Below are positions 1-5,884 of a stretch of 7,185 bases of DNA, piece by piece. Position 1 is the stretch's first letter, and every line of letters starts with the position of its first letter. The stretch lies in assembly GCA_020849935.1 (NCBI GenBank), contig JADZFJ010000501.1:1-7185 (forward strand). The letters run 5' to 3'. The notes under the pieces are model-generated. The model ran no database searches and was not told where the DNA came from. It saw nothing but the letters and a program-made list of their open reading frames with translations. The stretch comes from Crocinitomix sp. (GTDB taxonomy: Bacteria; Bacteroidota; Bacteroidia; Flavobacteriales_D; Crocinitomicaceae). Made by a program: the position numbers and the translations under genes.

Positions 1-495
1 CGCGAAGCAATTGCAAAAGAAGGAATTCCAATTGAAATCGAAGCGGCGGCAGAATATTATTTAGATTTTCATTTAAAAAACCTCATCGAAAAAAAACAAC
101 TCTTGACGTTTGGGAAAAATTATATCTTATTCGAATTGTCTTTTTCGCAAGAACAACCAGGCATTAAAGAAACCCTTTTTGAGTTAATTACTGAAGGGTA
201 TCAGCCAATTTTAGCGCATGTCGAAAGATATCCTTTTTACAATAATCAATGGAAAAAAATTGATGAATACCGCGAGCGAGGAATCTTATTGCAATTAAAT
301 ATCAATTCACTTTCCGGACATTATGGCCCAATGGTAAAACGCATGGCCGAAGAATTAATTGATCGGGATTGGATCGATGTGATTGGCTCAGATTGTCATC
401 ACATTGGGCATTTAACCATGATGCAATCCTTGCAAACCAATCCTTATTTGCACAAAATTGCTGCCAAAGAAAACTTGTTAAACAAAACACTTTAA
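1..495 (+). CDS. CpsB/YwqE-type PHP-domain tyrosine-protein phosphatase, 3' part
   Basis: The frame is open from base 1 to the TAA at 493-495, giving the last 164 residues of a protein whose start lies outside the window; the family is usually about 240-250 aa. What is seen: an AAAEYYLD segment (fragment residues 15-22), AHVERY (72-77), a SLSGHYG turn (103-109) and GSDCHH (129-134). The AHxERY and SDxHH/SDxHN motifs are metal-ligand strands of the PHP (polymerase and histidinol phosphatase) fold in CpsB/YwqE enzymes. These manganese-dependent phosphatases remove phosphate from tyrosine kinases that control capsule or exopolysaccharide export. Flavobacterial copies are often labelled histidinol phosphatase or capsular biosynthesis protein. 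The TTG at 103 lies mid-domain and is not the start. No kinase or polysaccharide export gene is visible here, so the partner is unknown. The family is fairly certain; the exact substrate is inferred. Confidence 0.85.
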   Translation, partial: REAIAKEGIPIEIEAAAEYYLDFHLKNLIEKKQLLTFGKNYILFELSFSQEQPGIKETLFELITEGYQPILAHVERYPFYNNQWKKIDEYRERGILLQLNINSLSGHYGPMVKRMAEELIDRDWIDVIGSDCHHIGHLTMMQSLQTNPYLHKIAAKENLLNKTL

Positions 496-650
496 CAATC
501 CAATCACTTAGCCTTGTTACCAAATTTTGCCTCAAATTCGCTAATGGATAAAATCGGTAATTCTATCGATTATTAGAAAGGATGCTGAATTAAATTATTA
601 TTTTCGTGACCACTGGACAAAAGTTCAGTTTTAAATTTAAAAAAAGCACT

Positions 651-1088
651 ATGTTCGGATTAGGTGATTTAATGAAAAATATTGATCTAGGCGATGTCCT
701 AGAAAAAGTTGGTTTATCGGATAAAGATAAAGAAGAAGTAAAAGTTCAGGCAGCAGATGCCTTAAAATATCGCACCAGCAAAGAAAAAGTAAGAGGAAAT
801 GAAAAGGTAATGACCAACCTTTTTTCAACCGACGAAAATACCCCAGAGGCTAACCAAGTAGCAAAAAAATTAGAGGGTGATTTAGCGCATAACCTAAAAA
901 CCAAATCAGGCATGTCCGAAGGAATTGTGGATCAAATTAAATCGGCCGTTATGCAAAAAGTAATGAGCAGTTTTACAGGTGAAGCAGCAAAAAAAGGCGA
1001 CAAAGGCGGAAATGGATTATTAGAAATGTTCACCGATGGCGACATGATGGACAATATTAAAAGCAAATTAGGCGGCTTTTTTAAATAA
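651..1088 (+). CDS. Small hypothetical protein, possibly YidB/DUF937-like
   Basis: A 145-aa protein with no signal peptide or membrane segment. It opens with MFGLGDLMKN, then has a charged helical region (residues 18-55). The second half, GDLAHNLKTKSGMSEGIVDQI (about 76-96) followed by a Met/Val-rich helix, a GDKGGNG linker (116-122) and a closing LLEMF...KLGGFF segment, recalls the layout of YidB/DUF937 proteins: a 'GLS' helix pair, a Gly-rich linker and a short helix. Those proteins have no well-defined function, and the similarity is only by eye. The ATG at 651 is chosen because the upstream in-frame GTG at 606 would add 15 residues (MTTGQKFSFKF...) that read like AT-rich leader, and the protein then starts with the MFGLGDLM helix; the ATG at 672 would cut into that helix. 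It lies 155 nt after the phosphatase gene and ends 8 bases before a strong terminator. The gene is likely real; its function is unknown. Confidence 0.72.
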   Translation: MFGLGDLMKNIDLGDVLEKVGLSDKDKEEVKVQAADALKYRTSKEKVRGNEKVMTNLFSTDENTPEANQVAKKLEGDLAHNLKTKSGMSEGIVDQIKSAVMQKVMSSFTGEAAKKGDKGGNGLLEMFTDGDMMDNIKSKLGGFFK

Positions 1089-1095
1089 TTAAAAC

Positions 1096-1134
1096 AAAAC
1101 AGGCTTTCTAATAATTTTAGAAAGCCTGTTTTTT
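1096..1134. terminator. Bidirectional intrinsic terminator between convergent genes
   Basis: Arms at 1096-1110 and 1118-1132 pair over 15 bases without mismatch (core AGGCTTTCTA / TAGAAAGCCT), closing a 7-base AT loop. On the + strand it runs into TTTTTT (1129-1134), just after the 651-1088 gene. On the - strand the A-rich run 1091-1099 becomes a U-rich tract, so the hairpin can also stop transcription of the YqeY gene, which ends at 1190. Confidence 0.88.
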
Positions 1135-1189
1135 ATAAGGACTCGTTTTAACCCAAAAATGAATCAAAACCCAAGTACCAAATTCAATT

Positions 1190-1639
1190 TTATTTGCTCA
1201 ACGTTTGTTTTACCAAATCAGCAATCAATTTACCATCCGCTTTTCCGCTCAATTGTCCCATAATTGGTCCCATCACTTTGCTTAAATCTTGCATCCCCGT
1301 TGCGCCCATTGCGGTTAATTTTTCTTCAATCATTTTGCGTAAATCATCTTCCGACAACATAGCCGGCATGTATTCTTTAATCACTTCTGCCTGAAATTTT
1401 TCATCTGCCGCTAAATCTTCACGTCCTTCTTTCACATATAAATCGTAGGTGTCAATTCGCTGTTTATACAATTTCATGACAATCTTATTTTCAACCTCTT
1501 CGGAAATTGTTGCGTCTGCACCGCTAGTTGCCTCAATCAATAATTTTGATTTTATATCTCGCAAGGCCGCTAAACGTTCCTTTTCTTTGGCTTTCATTGC
1601 GTTTTTAATATCCTCATTTATTCTCTCTGTCAAACTCAT
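1190..1639 (-). CDS. GatB/YqeY domain-containing protein
   Basis: A 149-aa protein, the usual size for the YqeY family, and complete. Recognisable segments are MSLTERINEDIKNAMKAKEK at the N-terminus, ALRDIKSKL (25-33), EYMPAMLSEDDLRKMIEE (89-106) and the C-terminal GKADGKLIADLVKQTL (132-147). YqeY resembles the tRNA-binding tail of GatB, the amidotransferase subunit that converts Glu-tRNA(Gln) to Gln-tRNA(Gln), but it stands alone without the catalytic part. A role in tRNA or amidotransferase biology is often suggested and not established. The ATG at 1639 matches the family N-terminus. A perfect TAnnTTTG promoter element lies 26 bases upstream, so it is probably transcribed independently. In many flavobacteria a yqeY gene directly follows ftsZ; here about 2.6 kb separates them. 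It converges with the 651-1088 gene on a shared hairpin. Confidence 0.93.
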   Translation of the reverse strand: MSLTERINEDIKNAMKAKEKERLAALRDIKSKLLIEATSGADATISEEVENKIVMKLYKQRIDTYDLYVKEGREDLAADEKFQAEVIKEYMPAMLSEDDLRKMIEEKLTAMGATGMQDLSKVMGPIMGQLSGKADGKLIADLVKQTLSK

Positions 1640-1664
1640 GTCCGTTCGTTTAAAATTTCATTTG

Positions 1665-1672
1665 CAAAGTTA
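1665..1672 (-). promoter_or_regulatory. Bacteroidetes-type -7 element of the YqeY gene
   Basis: Read on the - strand this is TAACTTTG, a perfect match to the Bacteroidetes -7 consensus TAnnTTTG, 26 bases upstream of the ATG at 1639. A clear -33 TTG at the expected distance is not seen. It supports independent transcription of this gene after its separation from ftsZ. Confidence 0.6.
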
Positions 1673-1708
1673 TATTTTTTCTTTCAGGTCTGTCGTTGAA
1701 TTAGGCTT

Positions 1709-1732
1709 AAAAAAAGGATGATTATTAACCAT
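1709..1732 (-). terminator. Weak possible terminator after the antitoxin gene
   Basis: On the - strand a 6-bp stem (ATGGTT / AATCAT, one G-U pair, 3-base loop) at 1718-1732 is followed by CC and seven Ts (1715-1709), 42 bases past the antitoxin stop. The stem is short and AT-rich, so read-through towards the YqeY gene is plausible. Tentative. Confidence 0.3.
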
Positions 1733-1773
1733 AGAAATTCTAACACAACGTTCAAAAAATCCAAGTTCCTTTG

Positions 1774-2778
1774 CTAACCAAGATTTAAATCAAACGCAAA
1801 TTCATAACTAATAATTTCTTTGCCTTTTTCGTTTTTAATCCACGCTTCTTCTAAATGACTTAAGGCAATAATTTCGCTGGTGCTGGTGGATTGAAAAATC
1901 TTTGCGATATATTCTAGCACGGAGATTTCTTGTGTTGAAAATAAATCACTTTTGAACATTCTGTCGTTTTTGGGTTTAAATTGTTCACCCGTATAACCTT
2001 CTGGAAATTCGGTTGATAAAATTTCTATTGCTCCATTATTTGCCATGTATTCAAAAATACTTTGGAAATTATTGGGAACAGGCCCAAGATTAATCGCTTT
2101 GTATCGCACACCACTTATCGAAAAGCAACTTTGTTTAAACATTAAAAAATCAGCAAAAAACAACAACTTATTCAGCTTGGTTTTAAAGGGCGCTACTTGT
2201 TCAGAAAAATAAACCACCATTTCTGTGAGCTTTTCTAAATTTGGATTTCGGTAACCCGAATAAATATCAGCAATATGATTCCCAAGTAAGTAGGTCTTAA
2301 AATTCTCTTGAAACATATTTCGTTTTTTATCCTCAACCAACGATTGTGCTTTGTTGCGTGCACTCACTTTCACTTTTTCATCCAAGGTTCCGCACAATTC
2401 TAACATCACCATAAAGTAATTCGGATCATCAATCATCTGAATTAATTTGGCATTTGCAACGCTGGGCATTTCGCCTGCTTCGTATTGCCGATAACTATTG
2501 GTGCCAAATCCTAAAATCTCCGCCATTTTCACTGCCGACAAACCATATTTGTGCCGAATTCGACTGATTTCGTCTGGAAATGGAATATTAAATTTATCGC
2601 GATACTGATTAAACACCTGATTCATGTTTATTTCATCTAACGCTGTGGTGGTAAATTGCTCCTTGCTTTCTCCACACAAATAATAATGAAACACGACTTC
2701 AAATGATTCTTTCCTGAAATTTAACAGTCTCCTTTCCTTCACCAAATTCATTTCCTTCCCTGTAATTGGACTTTTCAT
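1774..2778 (-). CDS. MqsA-like HTH antitoxin with C-terminal SocA/Panacea (DUF4065) domain
   Basis: A 334-aa protein, much longer than E. coli MqsA (131 aa). Residues 1-50 align by eye with the MqsA zinc-finger region: MKSPITGKEM mirrors MKCPVCHQGEM, and YYLCGES mirrors LYCVHCEES. Of the four zinc-ligand cysteines only C35 remains; the others are S3, T6 and S38. Residues 70-116 form an XRE/MqsA-type HTH (EISRIRHKYGLSAVKMAEIL, then NSYRQYEAGEMPS). Residues about 185-300 form the Panacea domain, with the core KLNKLLFFADF (201-211), SISGVRY (220-226) and LGPVP (231-235). In known systems such domains neutralise many unrelated toxins, and SocA acts as a proteolytic adaptor. It lies 73 nt downstream of the MqsR-like gene, the toxin-first order of mqsRA. 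Expected role: bind and neutralise the toxin and repress the shared promoter. Architecture is clear; function is inferred. Confidence 0.88.
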   Translation of the reverse strand: MKSPITGKEMNLVKERRLLNFRKESFEVVFHYYLCGESKEQFTTTALDEINMNQVFNQYRDKFNIPFPDEISRIRHKYGLSAVKMAEILGFGTNSYRQYEAGEMPSVANAKLIQMIDDPNYFMVMLELCGTLDEKVKVSARNKAQSLVEDKKRNMFQENFKTYLLGNHIADIYSGYRNPNLEKLTEMVVYFSEQVAPFKTKLNKLLFFADFLMFKQSCFSISGVRYKAINLGPVPNNFQSIFEYMANNGAIEILSTEFPEGYTGEQFKPKNDRMFKSDLFSTQEISVLEYIAKIFQSTSTSEIIALSHLEEAWIKNEKGKEIISYEFAFDLNLG

Positions 2779-2851
2779 TTTATCAAAATTTATTTTAATC
2801 TTCTAATCAATAGTTCAGCTAAGTTTCAAAGTGTGTATTCAATCAATCTTT

Positions 2852-3199
2852 TTAATTAAACGGATAATTCATTTTGTATTCCGCTAAATGAAATGAAATA
2901 CAAATCACACTAGTACCAATTGCTCCCATGGTAATCTTGATGTACACTTCCCTTTTTTTAATTGTCTTGCCAAATACCCACATCACTGATCCACCATACA
3001 ATATTTCGGCAATCGGTCCTTCGCTGTAGTCTTGAACGTTCAACTGCTCTAACATCATCTTTCGCTCGATTGGTCGCAATTCTAAATCAACCAACGCTTG
3101 CGTGTTTTTCCCTCTTTCATCCCGGAAAAGCACATCCCAAAACTTCATTTTCTCTTTGAAGTCTTTTAAAAATGTCGCCACCTCCTCTGTGGTACTCAT
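2852..3199 (-). CDS. MqsR-like type II toxin (probable mRNA interferase fold)
   Basis: A 115-aa soluble protein without signal or membrane segments. Its C-terminal half carries MWVFGK (73-78), EVYIKITMG (84-92) and VICISFH (98-104). These match by eye the last strands of E. coli MqsR (VYLKIT...LIVSFK), a RelE-like ribonuclease that cleaves mRNA at GC[U/A]. The N-terminal half (FLKDFKEKMKFWDVLFRDER, then LRPIERKMMLEQLNVQDYSEGP) fits the helical part of that fold. E. coli catalytic residues are K56, Q68, Y81 and K96. Here Y86 is kept at the Tyr81 position, while H104 stands at the Lys96 position and no match is evident for K56 or Q68. The adjacent antitoxin has an MqsA-like region, which independently supports the assignment. 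The ATG at 3199 (MSTTEEV) has a TAnnTTTG element 17 bases upstream. Substrate and activity are inferred; it could be a diverged or inactive member. Confidence 0.8.
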   Translation of the reverse strand: MSTTEEVATFLKDFKEKMKFWDVLFRDERGKNTQALVDLELRPIERKMMLEQLNVQDYSEGPIAEILYGGSVMWVFGKTIKKREVYIKITMGAIGTSVICISFHLAEYKMNYPFN

Positions 3200-3216
3200 C
3201 CAGTTTTGATTTTTTA

Positions 3217-3224
3217 CAAATGTA
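3217..3224 (-). promoter_or_regulatory. -7 promoter element of the toxin-antitoxin operon
   Basis: On the - strand this reads TACATTTG, a perfect match to TAnnTTTG, 17 bases upstream of the toxin ATG, so the 5' leader would be very short. It overlaps the imperfect palindrome AAATGTACAATT (3218-3229), with a TGTACA core, which is a plausible antitoxin operator because TA antitoxins commonly repress by covering the promoter. No clear -33 TTG is seen. The operator idea is inference only. Confidence 0.5.
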
Positions 3225-3281
3225 CAATTTATTTTTTAAAATATACTTTATAGTTGAATATATTTACAAAATTAATCAAAA

Positions 3282-3309
3282 TTACCACTTTAAAATAATT
3301 TACCACTTT
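3282..3309. repeat. Tandem direct repeat TTACCACTTT in the divergent intergenic region
   Basis: The 10-mer TTACCACTTT occurs exactly at 3282-3291 and at 3300-3309, an 18-base period, in the 200-base region between the toxin operon (-) and the DUF5995 gene (+). It could be a regulator binding site for either promoter, or chance in AT-rich DNA. Confidence 0.5.
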
Positions 3310-3372
3310 TCAATACAACCAATATTTAGCAACCTTTCCATTCTACAACGAATGATGATTTCCAAATTATTT

Positions 3373-3380
3373 TATCTTTG
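3373..3380 (+). promoter_or_regulatory. -7 promoter element of the DUF5995 gene
   Basis: TATCTTTG is a perfect TAnnTTTG match ending 19 bases before the ATG at 3400. No convincing -33 TTG is visible. With the oppositely directed TACATTTG at 3217-3224 it defines a divergent promoter region of about 150 bp. Confidence 0.55.
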
Positions 3381-3399
3381 ATTCCCAACTTAAATAGCT

Positions 3400-4152
3400 A
3401 TGAATACTCCCACAACGATTGATGAAGTAATCGCTCAATTAGATGAAATAATTGAAACAAGCATCGCCACCAATAGCCCCATGGGTTATTTTGCCGCCTT
3501 ATACCGCAAGGTTACGGTAAAGGTAAAAGAAGGAATCGCGACCGATTATTTTGAAAACGGTCCACGTATGGAGCAATTAGACGTGATTTTTGCCAACCGC
3601 TATCTGCATGCCTATCAAGCCTATCAAACCCAAAATTCGCTTACTGAATCGTGGAAAAAAACGTTTGAAATTAGTGCCGATTATTGGCCCATTGTTTTAC
3701 AACATTTGCTTTTAGGAATGAATGCTCACATTAACTTGGACTTAGGCATTGCAGCGGCCGAGGTGTGTAAAAACGAAAATATTCAAGATTTAAAAGGCGA
3801 TTTTGATAAAATTAACGTGGTTTTATCAGACTTGGTGGGCGAAGTACAAGACGATTTATGTGAAATTTGGCCTACCCTTAAAAGAATTCTTAAATGGTCT
3901 AAAAATTTAGACGATTTTATGGTGGATTTTAGCATGAAATTGGCTCGAAATGGGGCTTGGAAATTCGCGGTGGAAGTACACGCTACTTCACCCTCCGAAT
4001 TGCCAGCTTTCATTGCCGCACGCGACCAAAAAGTAGCCAAGAATGTAAAGTTGATATTTTCTAAAAATATTTTTGTGCGTTTCGTTTATTGCACCATTCG
4101 TTGGAGAGAAAAGGGGACGGTCGCGCAGAAAATTGAGATTTTGAGGAATTAA
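3400..4152 (+). CDS. DUF5995 family protein
   Basis: A 250-aa, mostly helical, soluble protein with no signal peptide or membrane segment. Segments typical of DUF5995 are YFAALYRKVTVKVKEGI (30-46), LDVIFANRYLHAY (60-72), GMNAHINLDLG (106-116) and GDFDKIN (133-139), plus NGAWKFA (184-190). The family has no established function that I know of. The repeated conservation of H110, N112 and D114 in the HINxDL motif and of D134 and N139 would suit a metal-binding or catalytic site, but that is inference. The ATG at 3400 is supported by a TAnnTTTG element just upstream. It diverges from the toxin-antitoxin operon across 200 bases and converges on ftsZ, sharing the hairpin at 4184-4214. Its orientation, opposite to both neighbours, suits insertion with the TA module. 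Family call fairly sure; function unknown. Confidence 0.8.
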   Translation: MNTPTTIDEVIAQLDEIIETSIATNSPMGYFAALYRKVTVKVKEGIATDYFENGPRMEQLDVIFANRYLHAYQAYQTQNSLTESWKKTFEISADYWPIVLQHLLLGMNAHINLDLGIAAAEVCKNENIQDLKGDFDKINVVLSDLVGEVQDDLCEIWPTLKRILKWSKNLDDFMVDFSMKLARNGAWKFAVEVHATSPSELPAFIAARDQKVAKNVKLIFSKNIFVRFVYCTIRWREKGTVAQKIEILRN

Positions 4153-4180
4153 TTTTTCAGTTTTTTGACAATAAAAAGCA

Positions 4181-4214
4181 AAAAAAATGCCCTTCAAAAG
4201 TTGAAAGGCATTTT
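4181..4214 (-). terminator. ftsZ (dcw operon) terminator, partly shared with the DUF5995 gene
   Basis: Arms 4184-4197 and 4201-4214 pair over 14 positions with one C/A mismatch around a 3-base loop (core AATGCC / GGCATT). On the - strand the hairpin starts 23 bases past the ftsZ stop and is followed by seven Ts (A-run 4181-4187), then further T-rich sequence, so it should end the ftsAZ transcript. On the + strand only TTTT follows, a weaker stop for the gene ending at 4152. Confidence 0.8.
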
Positions 4215-4236
4215 AACAATAGTGTATTTCGAGTAA

Positions 4237-5808
4237 CTAGTCTACATTGTCATGTAAAAACGAGTTGTTGTCTCTTAAACCACCTTCACCGTCAGATGAA
4301 AGGGTGAAACGACTCATTTTTTCTTCGGTTGAATGCGAAAAGTCGTCAATTTGAACGTTTTTACGTTTGTACGCTGGTTCTTTTTCTAAATCTGCTAAAC
4401 CAGTAGATGATTTTAATTTAGAAGTGTACGATTGAATGCGTTCCATTCGTTCTTTTGCTCTTGCATATTGTTCTTCCGGAGAAAGCACCGATTTTGGTTT
4501 AGATTCTGTCATTTCAACTTTCTCTTCCAAATCATCTGTCAAAAAGTGACGAACCACGGTTTCTTCTTCTTTCGGTTTAGGCACTTCAACGATGTTTTCA
4601 ACTTTCGGAGTTTCTGGTGTAAATGTCCAAGCAATTTCCGTTTGAGAAACTTCCTCCACAATCACTGCTTCTTTCAAAAAAGGCTCAGGCGCAACCACTG
4701 GCTCAACCGCTGGTTTTTCAACCACAGGTGCTTGCCAAGTATTGGTAGGCGTTTGAATTGGTGTTTCGATCGGTTTAGAAATCATCGTTGGTACATTCTC
4801 ATCCAAACTCACCACTTTTTTTTCAGGTGCTTTTTCAAATCCTGTAATTGGCGACGAATTAAAACCTGTTGCAATCAAGGTCACACAAATTCCTTCACCT
4901 AACGATTCATCGTAACCATGTCCCCAAATAACATCTGCAGTTGCTCCAGCTTCATCTTGGATATAATCAGTAATTTCTCCGATTTCATCCATTAAGATTT
5001 CTTTGCTTCCGTAAGTGATATTTAATAACACGTATTTCGCTCCTCTAATATCGTTGTCATTCAACAACGGAGAAGAAAGTGAAGTTTTAACCGCTTCAAT
5101 CGCTCTGTTTTCACCTTCAGCAATGGCAGAACCCATGATGGCAACACCACTGTTTCTCATAACTGTACTCACATCGTTAAAATCGACGTTGATCATACCT
5201 GTTACAGAAATAACCTCTGCAATTCCTTTAGCAGCCGTTGCTAAGACATCATCGGCTTGTGCAAACGCATTTCCAAGTGACAAATTGCCAAACATTTCAC
5301 GTAAACGGTCATTGTTGATAATCAACAAGGTGTCCACATTTTTACGCATTTCTTCCAAACCTTCTTCGGCTTGTAGTTTTCTTTTACGCCCTTCAAAACT
5401 GAAAGGAACAGTAACGATTCCAACAGTTAAAATGCCCATGTCTTTTGCTACTTTCGCAATCACTGGTGCTGCACCTGTCCCTGTTCCACCGCCCATACCT
5501 GCTGTAATAAAAACCATTTTAGTACTGGTTTTCAAAAAAGCTTTAATGTCTTCAATATTTTCGATGGCAGCGTTTTTACCAATTTCAGGAATTGCACCAG
5601 CACCCCGTCCTTCAGTTAAACTTGCACCTAACTGCATTTTAATCGGCACAGGACTGATGTCCAAGGCTTGTTGATCTGTATTACAAATCACAAAATCAAC
5701 CCCTTTGATCCCTTGATTGTACATGTGGTTAACAGCGTTTCCGCCTCCACCTCCAACACCAATAACTTTAATAATTGATGATTGATCTTTTGGTAAATCG
5801 AATTCCAT
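4237..5808 (-). CDS. ftsZ: Cell division GTPase FtsZ
   Basis: FtsZ, the tubulin homologue that polymerises with GTP into the cytokinetic Z-ring. The 523-aa protein has IKVIGVGGGGGNAVNHM (13-29), the tubulin signature GMGGGTGTGAAP (104-115), PFSFEGRKR (135-143), and the T7 synergy loop NVDFND (207-212), whose D209 and D212 complete the GTPase site of the next subunit. The globular core ends near residue 320 (LIATGFNSSP). After it comes a tail of about 200 residues: a Pro/Val/Glu-rich linker (328-418), a charged helix (443-465, EEQYARAKERMERIQ) and the terminal NNSFLHDNVD. This is longer than E. coli FtsZ (383 aa) and lacks the DIPAFLR-type end, as is usual for flavobacteria; the terminal peptide probably does the FtsA docking. 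The ATG at 5808 gives the normal N-terminus. It lies 76 nt after ftsA and ends at a terminator, probably closing the dcw operon. Confidence 0.98.
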   Translation of the reverse strand: MEFDLPKDQSSIIKVIGVGGGGGNAVNHMYNQGIKGVDFVICNTDQQALDISPVPIKMQLGASLTEGRGAGAIPEIGKNAAIENIEDIKAFLKTSTKMVFITAGMGGGTGTGAAPVIAKVAKDMGILTVGIVTVPFSFEGRKRKLQAEEGLEEMRKNVDTLLIINNDRLREMFGNLSLGNAFAQADDVLATAAKGIAEVISVTGMINVDFNDVSTVMRNSGVAIMGSAIAEGENRAIEAVKTSLSSPLLNDNDIRGAKYVLLNITYGSKEILMDEIGEITDYIQDEAGATADVIWGHGYDESLGEGICVTLIATGFNSSPITGFEKAPEKKVVSLDENVPTMISKPIETPIQTPTNTWQAPVVEKPAVEPVVAPEPFLKEAVIVEEVSQTEIAWTFTPETPKVENIVEVPKPKEEETVVRHFLTDDLEEKVEMTESKPKSVLSPEEQYARAKERMERIQSYTSKLKSSTGLADLEKEPAYKRKNVQIDDFSHSTEEKMSRFTLSSDGEGGLRDNNSFLHDNVD

Positions 5809-5884
5809 ATTCTTTGTTTTTTAGTCTCTGCGAGCCGATTTTGCAAACGATCAACCGCTTTAACTTGTTATTTTTTTCTATTAA

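Noticed and set aside
496..605. A terminator or extra small gene after the phosphatase gene.
   Set aside because: Only a 5-bp AATCG/CGATT stem without a T-run was found, and the frames are broken by stops.
606..650. GTG start at 606 adding 15 residues to the 651-1088 gene.
   Set aside because: The added residues are untidy translation of AT-rich leader, and the ATG at 651 gives a tidy helical N-terminus. A minor GTG start cannot be fully excluded.
2779..2851. A separate promoter for the antitoxin in the 73-nt gap after the toxin gene.
   Set aside because: The nearest candidate on the - strand, ACACTTTG, misses the first T of TAnnTTTG, and no -33 element is evident. Dual transcription is possible but not supported.
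4432..4902. A 156-codon + strand frame rich in Phe, Arg, His and Cys opposite the FtsZ tail.
   Set aside because: The composition is the complement of the Glu/Lys/Val-rich linker and not a real protein.
5015..5674. A 219-codon open frame on the + strand opposite ftsZ.
   Set aside because: It lies wholly inside the unmistakable ftsZ coding sequence, and its translation has the low-complexity Ser/Ala/Pro/Ile look of an antisense frame.
1774..5808. A functional link between the toxin-antitoxin module and FtsZ, such as a toxin acting on division.
   Set aside because: The toxin resembles an RNase-fold protein and is separated from ftsZ by a terminator and an oppositely oriented gene. Adjacency alone does not support it.
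5809..5884. A dedicated ftsZ promoter in the ftsA-ftsZ gap, suggested by the palindrome TTTGCAAA (also present near the YqeY promoter).
   Set aside because: The TTTG is preceded by ATCG and not TAnn, so it does not match the -7 consensus. The shared 8-mer is easily explained by chance in AT-rich DNA.
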